Shown: positions 25,185 to 36,273 of the stretch, one piece after another
Numbering within the stretch: position 1 is the first letter of the stretch
Layout of the letters: every line of letters begins with the position of its first letter
From: Straminergon stramineum
Taxonomy: Eukaryota > Streptophyta > Bryopsida > Hypnales > Calliergonaceae
DNA: 64,000 nt
Reading direction: 5' to 3'
Assembly (NCBI GenBank): GCA_963920665.1
Contig: OY987271.1
Location: 994,501 to 1,058,500, forward strand
Translations under genes and position numbers: made by a program
Notes under the pieces: model-generated
The model's database searches: none
What the model saw: only the letters and a program-made list of their open reading frames with translations
Told to the model about the DNA's origin: nothing

Positions 25185-25484
25185 ATGGGCTCTAAAACAT
25201 TCAAGAGATCATTTGGGATGGTAGAATTAAATGAATGGAGGGCTCTTCAAGACGATTTGGCCTCAGTTATACTTCCTGAGGGACAGGATGTAATAGTTTG
25301 GAAACTTTTATTTTCGAACCGGGTTTCCCCCCTTTCCATTAATTTCATAATGGAAATAGATTCAGTACACCAGGAGACGAAAGCAAGGAAAAAACGAGTT
25401 CGGCCACCACCAGGAAACCCATTGTTCGCACTCGACCTCGAGTACAAACTATGGGACGAAAACCTGGTGCCACCACATTACTAG
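25185..25484 (+). pseudogene. LINE reverse-transcriptase C-terminal fragment (probable)
   Basis: A 99-codon frame contains NEWRALQDDLASVILPEG and QDVIVWKLLFSNRVSPLS. The spacing W-(x)n-D-x-(I/V)-x-W-x-L-x(5)-S-x-x-S resembles the region just before the zf-RVT zinc knuckle of plant LINE reverse transcriptases ('DxVxWxLxxxGxFSVKS'). The later half (HQETKARKKRVRPPP onward) does not fit, so the fragment is chimeric or broken. No upstream reverse transcriptase core was found. Plausible 5'-truncated LINE relic between two host genes. Confidence 0.4.
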
Positions 25485-25612
25485 CCTATTACAAGCCTCT
25501 GCGGCTAACAACAAACATCCAACAAGAGCTTTCAACAAAACAGGTTCGAGCTATGTTAGATCTGGCACTTAGGGTTTAGTTGGTGCAATTCGAGTAGTTT
25601 TTGTGAGGGAGC

Positions 25613-26173
25613 ATGGGTGGGCGCGAGGATCAGAGCGTTGCTGCCGAGGGCGTGAAGAAGGATCTGGTGTCGATGGCGGCGAAGAAAGAGGTCACGTTGA
25701 AGGACCTGGCGCGCAACATGGCAGGGTTCGCCGCTGATCGCGAATGGGACCAGCTCCACAACCCTCACAACCTGCTTCTGGCGTTGGTGAGTGTCTAGTG
25801 TCTAGCTTTCTGTGTGTGTGTGTAAGACTGAAGGTGTAAGTTGCAGGTCGGTGAGGTGGGCAAGCTGTCAGAGATTTTCCAGTGGAAAGGCGAGGAGGTG
25901 CCCCGCGGGCTGTCGGACTGGACAGGCGCGGAGAAGGAGCACCTGGGTGAGGAGCTGTTGGACGTGTTGCTGTACCTGGTGCGGCTGGCGGACGTGTGCA
26001 ATGTGGACGTGGGCGAGTCGGCTCTGCGCAAGCTGCAGAAGAACGTCCAAAAGTACCCCGTGGAGCTCTGCAAGGGCAACAACAAGATGTACCGCGAGCT
26101 CGACAAAAAGGGCACCGTGCGCTGCAACATGAACAACACCCAGAATCTCGTCTATCACGAAACTCGCCTCTAG
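25613..26173 (+). CDS. dCTP pyrophosphatase (DCTPP1/RS21-C6-like), 2 exons
   Basis: Exon 1 is 25613-25786 and exon 2 is 25847-26173, joined by a 60-bp GT-AG intron (GTGAGT...TTGCAG) in phase 0, giving 166 residues, the usual size for this all-alpha NTP pyrophosphatase (MazG-like) family. The family hydrolyses dCTP and modified dCTPs to the monophosphate and pyrophosphate, cleaning the nucleotide pool. Family landmarks seen: LHNPHNLLLAL, VGEVG-LSEIFQWKGE, EKEHLGEELLDVLLYLVRLAD and a final KYPVE. An oddity: the metal-binding E-x-x-E motif reads E61-V-G-K64, so one expected Mg-ligand Glu is Lys (codon AAG, one G-to-A step from GAG). E94 and D97 of the second metal motif are kept. ATG 25613 is the first in frame. 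The stop is TAG. Confidence 0.9.
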
Positions 26174-26690
26174 ATCCACCTTGTCTCCCTCTCTGTACAC
26201 ACCAATGTAGGACTCTAGTTGTTGTCTGAGCCTCTGTTTCGGCCCACTTTTCTTGGTAGCTAGCTACACCCAATTCAGTGATCTAGTTTCTCCTCCCTCT
26301 CTATTTACCTAGTTTGTAGACGTCTTGTTATCGTGACTTTTCAATGTTAAGTCTGTAGAACTCTGAGGTGGAGTTTTTGTTTTAGTAGCTAGGCTAGATG
26401 AGATGACTTGTGAGATCTTGAAATTCACATCAAGGTGTTTCCATTTTTTCTTGTTTCCAAGAGTATTATGTCTTTTGTTGTGGGCAAGGTGAAGTCTCTA
26501 AGGGAGGTGGGTGCAAAGAAGATTGTACTTCATGGAGTATGATGCTTCTATTGTTGCTTTTTTTTTGCTTTTGGGGGTGGGTGGGGGTTCCACTTTCACA
26601 TGTGTATGTTGTACTAGACTCTTCACATGAGCCTGAAGATTGGAGGCCACCCAACTTTAACTCTAGCTATGTGTGAGAACAATCATTGCC

Positions 26691-27364
26691 CTCATTAGAG
26701 AAAATTTGGACTCTTGAGAAGGCCTCTTAGAGAGCATGTAGGAGACTCCATTTTACATTTAAATTTGTACTTTGAGAAGAATGAAGACATACCAATCCCC
26801 TATTTCCGCCCATGTACTTTGTGTAAAGAATAATCATGATTTTACAAAGGTCTTCTTCGATTGGTTGTGGAAGAGATTGTACTATATTGCTATATTATTC
26901 TCTATACAATTACCAAGGTTAATAATATTTGATCTAATTATATTCTATCATGTGATGAAGACCTTAGTACAACAATCTATAGGACAACTTTTGAATGTGC
27001 GTGGTAGTGATGGTATCCTAACAATGTACAGTGTATTGAGGTATTGGTCTATCATTCATTGTTTATTTGTAAACTTAGTGATTGGAGTGCTAAGTACTAT
27101 GAAGTATGTACAATGTGGCTATGCACTTTTTCTTACCATGTGGTATATCATCATTGATGTCCTCACCATACTTAATAAAAAATTAGAATACTTTTATTAA
27201 AAAAAAGCATAATCCAAGTTGTATAAGTTGGTACGTGTGATGTACATCACACAAGGTAGTGACATTTTTTGGTACCTTTAATAGGCTCCCCTATGACTCT
27301 TTTAATAGCTTTACTTGTCAAAGTGAAGGGGCCTTCTCAAGAGTCCAAATTTCCTCTAATGCAA
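26691..27364. mobile_element. 675-bp element with ~33-bp inverted ends
   Basis: The left end CATTAGAGAAAATTTGGACT, continuing CTTGAGAAGGCC, is matched in reverse at 27330-27364 (GGCCTTCTCAAGAGTCC and onward to CTCTAATG). A 142-codon frame inside (26772-27200), opening with TTG and rich in hydrophobic residues, matches no family I know and is likely chance. Target duplication unclear. Confidence 0.6.
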
Positions 27365-28896
27365 TCTATCTTCCCAAGCTTGCAAACAATATAAAAGACT
27401 TGTCCTGCTCCAAATGAAAACAATGTGGTCTTGATCTGGGTGTGTTTGTTGTCACTATAATGTAATCTGTATCCAATCAAAAACTAGGCCTTAGAGAAAA
27501 ACTTGCATAATTAAGGAGATGGGGAAACTGCAAACTTTCTTTACGTAGGTCAAGCACTTAGTAGGAGTTGCACTGTGCTAATAGAATAAAAAAGTGGGAC
27601 TACCCTATGGAGTCTTCGGAACTATATGAAAGAAATCAATGATGGATGCTATAATTGATGAAGAGATCATTCCTAAGAATTGTATGGTTAATTGCGGTGA
27701 AACTTCCATGTATAACAACCCTTCATTCCAAGTACAATGTGATAGGGTGATGATGTTCTAGTCATCATGATCTCATATATTTAGAGAAGAATTACATATA
27801 GAGGGATAGAAATGAAGACAAGGGAACCCTGTATATAGATCATATGAATATTTGTTGATTATGATTCAAAGTCCAAGGAGCCTAACTAAAGGGCACAATC
27901 AACAACCATGAGTATGGATACCATTTGGGTCTTGATAAATTGTCATATTAGGTATCCATTGGGACATGACTTCTCACCCACCTCACATTTGCATCCGAGC
28001 AATACAAGTCATATCTTTGCTCAGGGTCAATTTGTATGAAACATCTCACATAAGCTCTCTCATTCAAAGGCAACATGCAAGGACCCCAAATAACTGTCCA
28101 TTGCCAAACTTCTCTTTCAAATCTCAAGGGGATCAACTGGAGCAAGATTGAAATGCAAGTCTCTCTCACATGGCCTTCCGCAAGCAAACAACACACAAAA
28201 TCCCCAACAACACTTCCAAACACCATTGATTATCCCTAATACTCTCTAATCCACAAAATCTTAAAATTGGCAAGGTTTGAAATTTTTATCAATCCTAAAA
28301 TGATAAAAGTCTTGAGGTGGGCTTTTGTGAATCTCGGGCATGTTCTTATGGTTGCAAATTATTTTTACAATTGTTGAAAAATGTAAGTAGACAAAAGGTT
28401 CTCAAGGATAAGTTTTTTTATTTTTATTGGACCTTTGGGAAAAAAAGTAATGTCATTTCAAAGAAAAAGTGTGGACACGTCGGGCAACTCCAAATTTTTT
28501 TGCAAGGACACTTTTTTTAATGTGAGATCTTCAATATTAGCAAGTACTATTATTTCCCTTTTTATTGTCAAAAAAAATTCTTGTTTTTAGTGAAAAATAA
28601 CATTTTAATCCAAGTCAAAAGTTTCACTTCTTTGTTACACATGGTTGAGCAAGGTACCAAAAAACTTCTTCTTTTCCACATAAAACTTAGAGATCTTCCT
28701 ATTTTCTATAATTTATTAATTTTCCTATGAGATATAGTGTAGAATTTCTTATTGACTCTTTGGATTCTCATCCTAAAAGATATCAAAATGAATTGGCAAT
28801 GTATGAACCTCCACTCATTGCGCAAATATTTTAGATATGCATCTGCGGTGTCCTTGGTCCACAACCATAGGAAAACGTATGCCACAATAAAAGGCA
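27365..28896. other. Intergenic stretch, no gene seen
   Basis: No coding region or repeat boundary identified. Frames of 60-92 codons at 27948-28226 and 28317-28520 have no domain. Confidence 0.5.
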
Positions 28897-29040
28897 CCAC
28901 GGCCTTGGTGTAGTGGTTTGAGTCATGACACACCAATGAAGTGGTTGTGATTCAAATTACCATGCTGGGGTGGTGCCCACCACGATAGTCCATCCAAGTA
29001 TGATAGTAAAGTAGCCACTATGGTGGGGGATCTTTATGAC
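28897..29040 (+). mobile_element. tRNA-derived SINE (probable)
   Basis: 'ggccttggtgtagtggtttg' with 'agtc' (28901-28924) resembles a pol III A box (TRGCNNAGTGG type), and 'ggttgtgattcaaatt' (28943-28958) resembles a B box (GGTTCRANNCC). Spacing of about 30-35 bp is as in tRNA-derived SINEs. No clear A-tail, so the 3' end is uncertain. Confidence 0.5.
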
Positions 29041-29097
29041 CTCGTTGTACGGGTACCCAAAAAGCCCTTGGAAGGATGACATGTCGGTTGTCTTTAA

Positions 29098-30042
29098 CCC
29101 CTAAAGGTATTTGACTATGTTTTCACCAAAACTGCTCTAAAACTGTCATCTCTAGTACAAGTACCAAATTTTAGAAAAAATACATTTTTGGACAAATGTA
29201 ACCATAGGATCTTATAGTACGCTGGATTGGGAAGATGTGGAAAAAAATTCAGAAATATCCACCGTTTGGATTGCAAGATATTAGCATTTGAAGTGACAAA
29301 AAGCCATTTTTTGGCCCTGCAAAAATCCGGGCAGATGCACTTCACAAGGCCATATCATTATGAAAAAATGTCCAAAATGGTTGTAACTCTTTGGATTCAT
29401 TCACCAAGTCATGTTGGCTACATGCTTGAAAAAGTTTAGATCATTTGGAATTGTACAACATATAGGAAAAAATTAGTAAGTAGAAAGAAGTAGAGAATGA
29501 TTCAAAATACTAAATTGTTAATAATTTATTTACGGAATTGAAAAACGCCAATCCCAATGGTTAAATTGTTGTAATAAACAATCTACACCTCAATTTTTTA
29601 TTTTTTTCCAAAAATATTAAAAATTGAGTTAAAAAAAAGGTCTTCAAAGTTTATTTTAGAGTAGAGATTCCATTACTACCCACAAACTACCCACAACTAA
29701 AACTCTTCATAACTTTCATCTCATAAATCAAAATGGAATGATTCAAAGCTTTCCATATACATATAAATCAGGAAAATGAATTTCAAATTTTTATTTAAAA
29801 AAAAAGTGATTTTTAAAGAAGTCTTTTTTTTGCCCGGGCTACCCATTGAGCAATGAAAACAACATATCATACAATAACTTTTTAACCATGTATTCAAAAT
29901 TTATGAAAATTGTTGGGTATTAAAGCTACTCCTTGGGCACATGTTGAGTGAAAATTTCAAAGAAAAAAAATAAAAATTCCATTTGTAGTGAGCTGCCCAA
30001 AATTGCTATATTGCCAAAAAACACTATTTGGTCCTTTAGGGG
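29098..30042 (-). mobile_element. TTAA-flanked element, family B, 945 bp
   Basis: TTAA (29094-29097), CCCCTAAAGGTATTTGAC at the left and GGTCCTTTAGGGG at the right, then TTAA (30043-30046). It is in inverted orientation relative to 18823-19699 and related to 38799-39723. No transposase. Confidence 0.75.
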
Positions 30043-30242
30043 TTAAGGCACATGGTGTAATAATCCTCGTTGGATTTAAGTGGAATCACCTATGAATTGT
30101 TGATGTGAAAGTAGTCACCTATATACAAACCTAGATTTGAATTCAAGGTTGTTTGTAGAAGTGCCACCTAAAATACAGAGAGAACTTGAATAGAAACTTT
30201 TAAGACTACCGAGATGGACAAATTGCACCTAAAAGTGGTGCT

Positions 30243-31200
30243 TCACTTTTGCAAAGAACACAATGACAAAGAGGGGAGGTTGGGGGAGTTGAGTAAGTAG
30301 AAAATCAAGACGCTTACTCGATGAAGTCTAGGCATTGCCTTGAACCTCAATCTTTTGTCGACCTTGCGCATAGCAATCTTTATTGTTTTGAATATTTTGT
30401 TGTTAGCACTTTCCAACATTCCATGTACATCCATGATTCGAGCAATTGTTTGCTCACACACCTTCTCTCCGACTTGCACAAGGTGTTGATTAGTAATCTC
30501 GATTGCTACCTTCTTGAACTTTGGATCTCCAATCATAGTTGTAGCCTCGCTTTGAAATAGAATTTCAACAAATGTAGCACCAGTGGTTTTTTGGCTCTGC
30601 AAGGCATTGCAAAGACACTTTCGCATGCCTATCATAGCATTATATTCTTGAATAGTGGCAATTGTATTGGGGGCCACCAACTCCCTGCAACACCATAACA
30701 ATAATTGAACTTGTAAATCTCTCTTAGTCTTCATCAATCATTATAAGCCAACTTCCAATAAGCATTGAATACCAAAACTAAATCCAATTTATATTGCAAT
30801 GTAAAGAGGGAGCTTACCAAATAGTAGCCTTCACCCACTTTGCATGGCCCCCTGTTTTCTTCAAATTTGCGTAGTTTTTTTTTCCTTGCATCCATTTGGC
30901 CTCTCATGAGTTTCCCCCTCAATCTATTGCATTTGAGTAGACATTCCACAAGAGCATTCTTTGTTGTCAGGAGTTCAAGGTTGATGTCTTGGATTTGAAC
31001 TTCATAATTATGTTGCAAACATTGTGATTGTTGGGAGTAAGCTAATGTGAGAGATTCCACCTCTATTGTTGATTTGTGGCTATGTCGTACCTTATCTACA
31101 ATGTGTGCTACAAGTGAATCGTGCAAATGGCGCAGTTGAATCTAGTGCTCCTTTGTGGCTGCTTGAAGCTCTCACTAAATTTCACATCCTCAAAAAAATT
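30243..31200 (-). pseudogene. Unknown two-exon coiled-coil gene, decayed
   Basis: Read on the minus strand, a first exon (about 31200 to 30818) encodes a polar helical segment (QLRHLHDSLVAHIVDKVRHS ... ECLLKCNRLRGKLMRGQMDA) ending in GEGYYL before a GTAAGC donor. A second exon (from about 30690, after a CAG/GAG acceptor) encodes a helical segment (NTIATIQEYNAMIGMRKCLC ... KVCEQTIARIMDVHGMLE). An in-frame TAG interrupts the first exon (ATKEH-stop-IQLRH) where CAG (Gln) would suit the coiled coil. I do not recognise the family. The multi-exon layout and decay resemble the nearby transposon genes, so it may belong to a mobile element. Confidence 0.4.
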
Positions 31201-31204
31201 CCAC

Positions 31205-33339
31205 AAAATTCCCTAAAACTTGAGGTCATGTAAACCTACCTGTGAACCCCTATTTTGTCACTGGGAACTCCTTTATCTTTTTTAAAATTTTTTTTGCGAA
31301 AATAAGTGTGGAAAATAATACAAAAAACCCCCCAAAAAGTGTAAAACCAAAATAGGTGTTTTACATGCCAATATAGTATTTGGTCATATTTTGAGAATTT
31401 TTACTAATTAGATTCAAATTTCACTTGTAAATAGGTTAAAACCTAACCAATCATGGTAATTACAAGTTATGAGCATACTAGGCTCAAAATCCCACATAGA
31501 AAGGACATCACTTGGCTAATATTGGTTGAGGGAACCCTGGTGAGGCATATAGGTCAGTTCCCGGAGATAGATTCTAGCTTCTCCATTTCATCGATGAAAT
31601 AACGGAACCCCAATTATTGACTTGCAAATGTTAAAAATACCAAGATGGGACCGTAGAGGAATCTCTGGTCCAAGAAAGGTGACTTAGGATTAAAAACATT
31701 CCCGGGAAACAACGGCGAAGTCGGTTTGTCAAGATTCCCTTCAATGTGGAAGATTCCTTGGCAATCGATAATTAAGTAAGGGGGTGGATTTTGTTCCCCC
31801 TAGGCCAATGTGTAGAGTAAAAATATGAGCCTACACATGTGTTGTGGGATTCCATGGGAGGTTCCACAAAAGGTTTCGGAATTTTCTGATAGTCAGAAGA
31901 TGCCTTTCAGGAAGATCAACTACTTGAACCTAGGATGGGAAATTCCTAAAATTTCTCCAAGTGGTGGTAAAATCTCACTGAAAATTAGAATAATTTCTTT
32001 TATGTTAATAAGATGCTGCAACAAGTTTCAAGACATTTCGATAGTCAGAAGAACCTGAACTTGCAAGATTCCTGAACAATTGACAAAATTTAAAGATTAC
32101 GATGGAGTTGACCAGTGGATCGGAACTATAGAAAAGCAGAATGGGGTCAAAGATAGGTCTTTTCTTACTCCCCCACACCTACTTAAGAGCCTAGTTATTT
32201 TTTTCAAAAAAGTCAAACTCTAAAAGTTGGGTTTTTAACCCTTTTTGGTGTTAAGTTGACATTAGGTTTCGTTGAAATTTTGAAGTTAGAAAAAGGGGTG
32301 GAGAGTTAGTATAGACTAAAAATGGCCTCCTGAAGCCAATGGCGCAATCTGTTTGTGATTTGAAGTTAATGTCCAAAAGTTAGAAAATGGACTAGCGTAG
32401 AAAGTCAAAATTGGTAAATTAGGGTGAAAATCTTAATTGATAAGATTACCATGTTGAAATGAGAGGAGGTGGGTGCCCTTAAAAGAGTATATAAGGGCAC
32501 TCATTCTTCTCTCAAATCACCCCTTCTAGCCATTATTTTGGCTTTGTAAACACATTGGTCCATTAATTGTAGACTTTTGGCCATTTTTTAGCCAAAGTTG
32601 TAAACGTGGTGTTTTTGGAGCATTTCAAGCTCCTTTTGTTTCTATTTTGTAAGCTTTGAAGGACTTTGGAGTCCCTTCAAGTCTTATTTGTTGTTCTTGT
32701 ACTGGTTTTCAAGTTCTTGATAGAAATTTGGTAGTATTTTGTTGTACTAACTCTTTCTTTAGTATATTTGTTGTTCCTTCAAGTCCTTGTTTAGAACTTG
32801 AGTATTGTGCACTAACTCTAGAGGATCCTTCCTTTATGACTGGTAATGCTGCTTAGGAAAAACTTCTAGCTTGTTATGTTTATAATTTTTGTATTAACAC
32901 TCTTGATTCATCCTCCTTTAAGTTTCTTTTGTCAAAATCTTTGTGTGTTATTTTTTGTGCTTAGCATAACACAACGAAACTTTGACTTTGGTTTTTAGAA
33001 TTGGATAGAAATTTAGTGGGCTTTGGGGGAATATGGCGGAGCTTTGACCTCCAAGTTTAGTCATTCTACATTAGTTGTTAAAAGTTTCCTACCACGGCGA
33101 AGCTTTGAACATTAGAATTGTAGAAAAATACCTCAAAAACAAGATTGTTAGAAAGTTCACCCAGTTAGTATCAAAAAAGAAAAAAAAGAAAAAAGAAAAA
33201 AATCTCATCACATTCTCTTTCTCATGAATTCTCTAGCAATTGGGAAGGTATGAAAACTAATTGTTAGGAAAAATGTTCCTTTAGAAATTAAGTTTGTCAA
33301 AAGAAAAAAAAAAATCAAAAGAAAAAAAATAGGGACTAG
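31205..33339. other. Possible LTR-like stretch with TATA box; no gene
   Basis: A GAGTATATAAGGGCAC TATA-type sequence (32485-32500) is followed by transcribed-looking, stop-rich sequence and then A-rich (33175-33335) and GC-rich (33340-33468) segments. The arrangement resembles an LTR or a gene-less promoter unit, but TG...CA ends, primer-binding site and polyprotein were not found. Confidence 0.25.
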
Positions 33340-33468
33340 CCCAAAGGCCAGTCCCTATGACTACGTAGGGAGTCAATCAAGAGCCCCGGCCAACAAGGGA
33401 GTCCCCGCCCGACTGTAGGAGCCCCCAATTGAGTAGGGAGTCCTCGCCTAACAGAGAGCCCGGCTATG
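33340..33468. repeat. GC-rich GGGAGTCCCCGCC-type subrepeats, left
   Basis: Repeated variants of 'gggagtcc(c)cgcc' (33389, 33436 and others) just outside the left inverted arm. A similar GC-rich run, 'gagcccccgcccgg' type, lies just outside the right arm (56903-57066), suggesting both belong to the arms. Confidence 0.45.
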
Positions 33469-33930
33469 GTGTACCAAAAGAGCCATGTTCTGTAATTCAT
33501 CCAAAAGCCCGGGTCACCTGTGCATGAGGGTGGGTCACCTATGGTCCAGCCCGAACTATTCGTGCTGCCTTGATACCCACTTTCTTTTTGACGAACTCTC
33601 CATCTGCCCGTTACTCAGGTACATCCATTCAGATTCATCCAAAAGAAACCAGAAGAAGTTTGCCTTTGCGGAAGTCTGCAGCTTCACACGCTTAAGGTTC
33701 TGAGCGGAGTCACGTCCTAAGCGGAGTCACACGCTTACGGTTTTGAGTGGAGTTTGCTTAATTGGGTACCAGTTGTTGACAACACCAGCACCTGCCTAGA
33801 TGATCACCATTCCCAGCTTTGCTCGAACTACGACACAAAAACTTTGGCGTTGGACGAGGGGAAGGAAGCACTAGTCTATGGATTGTATAACTATCGTGAA
33901 TGTTGTGCATGATTTTGAGTAAAATGTTGC
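33469..33930 (+). repeat. Left inverted arm of the ~23-kb unit
   Basis: Matches the reverse complement of 56452-56902 nearly throughout: shared blocks include 'tgtaccaaaagagccatgtt', 'tacccactttctttttgacg', 'caggtacatccattcagatt', 'catcccagctttgctcgaac'-type sequence and 'ggggaaggaag'. Judged by eye, identity is about 85%, with a short internal duplication around GCGGAGTCAC (33700-33730) in this copy only. It is a candidate terminal inverted repeat of a large DNA transposon enclosing integrase, TET/JBP and HECT genes. Confidence 0.8.
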
Positions 33931-35109
33931 CCTTGTCTAGTTTCCAAGTCAACTGCTTGGCATCCTCAAAAGGCCTCGAGGAATGTGCTCAATCAGAAAA
34001 GAGCAACTTGTCATTAAATGGGATTCGCTGAATTGTGGTAAGACTCTGAAACTCTATGGATGTTGCACGGTTTTGCTCCACTCTGTATTTAGATTTTCAA
34101 ACGAAGGTTTGAGTGAATATTTGTCGTTGGAAGTGTCAAAGACAACGCCTGATCTACTTTTAATTGCTGCATAATAATGCAGGTATCCTTCGGCTAAAGC
34201 TCTGTTTAGAAGACTGTACGAGAGAGCTATTCTCAGAGGACTTTAGTGGAATTCGAATACAGATATCTCCTGCACTATTATAAATGGTGTTTTGAGACCA
34301 TGAAAACAAAAATATGCTTTGAAACAAGTGCATGCCTAGTGTAAGACCTCTCTGCACCCTAGCTTATAGACTTATTTTATGTGACAGTAGATATGAAGTC
34401 GAGTAGGACGAGGAGGAGATGGAAACAGCCAAGATTCATGCAACACCGAAACGTCCCCTTAGACCGACATTGACTTCGACAAAGTTGTTAATTTTTAGGT
34501 CAAATTCCATCTTCTAAGTCAACCTTTTGGCACAAAACTTTGGCAGATAGAAGCCTTGAAAAGGCCCATTTCCAAGTTCACGGTTCAGGATGCGCTCTTG
34601 CCTTTAAACTCAAGCTCGTTGAATTTTGAATCAACATTATAGAGGTAGATGGGGTGCTTCATTGGGCAAACTTCTGGAGCCTGTGAACTTTGCCAAATGC
34701 TCTTTGACTAATTGTGAGCGTTTCACAGGTATGAAATTTCAGCCCTTGGGGACCTGATTTCTTCATTTATGATGAAATGTTGTTGAATTTGTGAATTGGT
34801 TGCCTCCAATCCAGACAAGAGAGATAGTGAGTCAACAAAGTAATATTTGAAGAGAATGTGTCTTACTTCTACTACTTGTTACAGCAAGGTGCATTTATGA
34901 AAGATTTAAGGTTGCTAGTTCCATGGCATTCAGTAAAATTGCAAATGAATGGTTTGTTGGATTAGGAGTGCTAGACTTCTGTTATTTTTTAAAGAGTTTT
35001 TCGAGGACCAAGATGTCATTGTTGAAATTCAGTTCTAGTTTCAAGATTTGGTTAGTCATTTTCAAGACATTATGCAATTTTCATTGCAATTCTTTGCATG
35101 TTGATTATT
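33931..35109. other. Left-arm interior, no gene seen
   Basis: About 1.2 kb present between the two arm repeats on the left; the right side has only about 200 bp here. No gene or known repeat recognised. Confidence 0.5.
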
Positions 35110-35560
35110 CCTACTCTGTGTTAGAAGATGAAGCATGAAGTTTGAAGTGTTGGGTTATGTTACCCTTGAAGTGTAGTTACTGCAGAAAAAATCTCATGTT
35201 CATCCAATTTGTTCTCAACGTGTGGGAGCAATTCGAAGCTCAAAATCCAGACTTTTTTTTATTACAGTGAGTGAACTTTGGCGGCCTGTTTCTTCCTCAT
35301 ACAGTGCCCGTTTGCAATAAATTTTTTTGGGAAAGTTGCACATACCAATCTAGTTTATGTGGTTAAAATTTTAGATCAATCCAACAAGTTATGAGTGACT
35401 GAGAAGCATTTTAGTAGAAGGAGGTTCTGCCACAGATGTGTTTTTGGCAACTTTTCCAACTCTAAAACATAATAATTGTGTACTGTATGTGGCCAAGTCA
35501 GTTCAAATTTGATTTCTAAGCCTAATTCCATCATCCATGGAGTGCTTTGACCACAATTGC
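35110..35560 (-). repeat. Family A fragment in left arm
   Basis: Inverted relative to 55860-56255 and sharing with it even the non-family-A flank 'agaagatgaagcatgaagtt' followed by 'tgaagtgttgggttatgt'. This indicates that both copies descend from one arm rather than from independent insertions. Confidence 0.65.
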
Positions 35561-36273
35561 ATTGTTGTGCTATATATGATTTATTCATTGTTTGCTTTTT
35601 TTCTGCAACATGAAATAGATTATGACATTTTATTCAAGTGCTTCAACAAAATCTTCCATCATGGCTGTCTACAATTGTTTAGGATTTAATGTTTCTTTTT
35701 ATTATAATTCTTCAGTACCACTAATGGATTCTTATGTCATTTGTTTTGACAAATTATGTCTTTGCTTTTACAGATTCAGGTACAACCCTCATATTCAAAA
35801 CCACAGCATATGATTGAATTTGGTTTCTTCATCACCAATTGGCCTTGGTGGAAGAGAAGGAAGCTAATTCCAAGAGAAAATTGACAACAATCTTGAATAC
35901 CAGGTACTACATCACACCACTTTAGGAAACACTACTTGTCCTATAATGGGGGCTACTTCAGATTGACCCTAGGCAAACATAGAAACATGTTATTGTCTGC
36001 TTCTCTTTCTTGTCGGTTTAGGGTATAGGGTCATAGCAGATGCTAATCTAGTACACTACAATTTTGTAGTAGTTAATGGTTGTCTTGAACCTCTATTGCA
36101 TAGGGTTTATTGATGCAATTTAGGGTTTAAGGTCTTGTAAATTTTGGGGTTTAGGGGAGCTCTAATAGGTATACCTATTCGCTTAGGGGTGATCTACCAT
36201 ACTTTTGTATGATTCAATTGTGAAGAGTTGATGTATAATTTATTGATATTTTGGGGCATGGCTATGCAACACC

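Noticed and set aside
25692..26273. Minus-strand frames of 110-193 codons across the dCTP pyrophosphatase gene
   Set aside because: Shadows of the spliced sense gene, which has clear homology and splice sites.
26772..27200. 142-codon hydrophobic frame
   Set aside because: Starts with TTG, lies wholly inside an inverted-repeat element and shows no motif. Likely chance.
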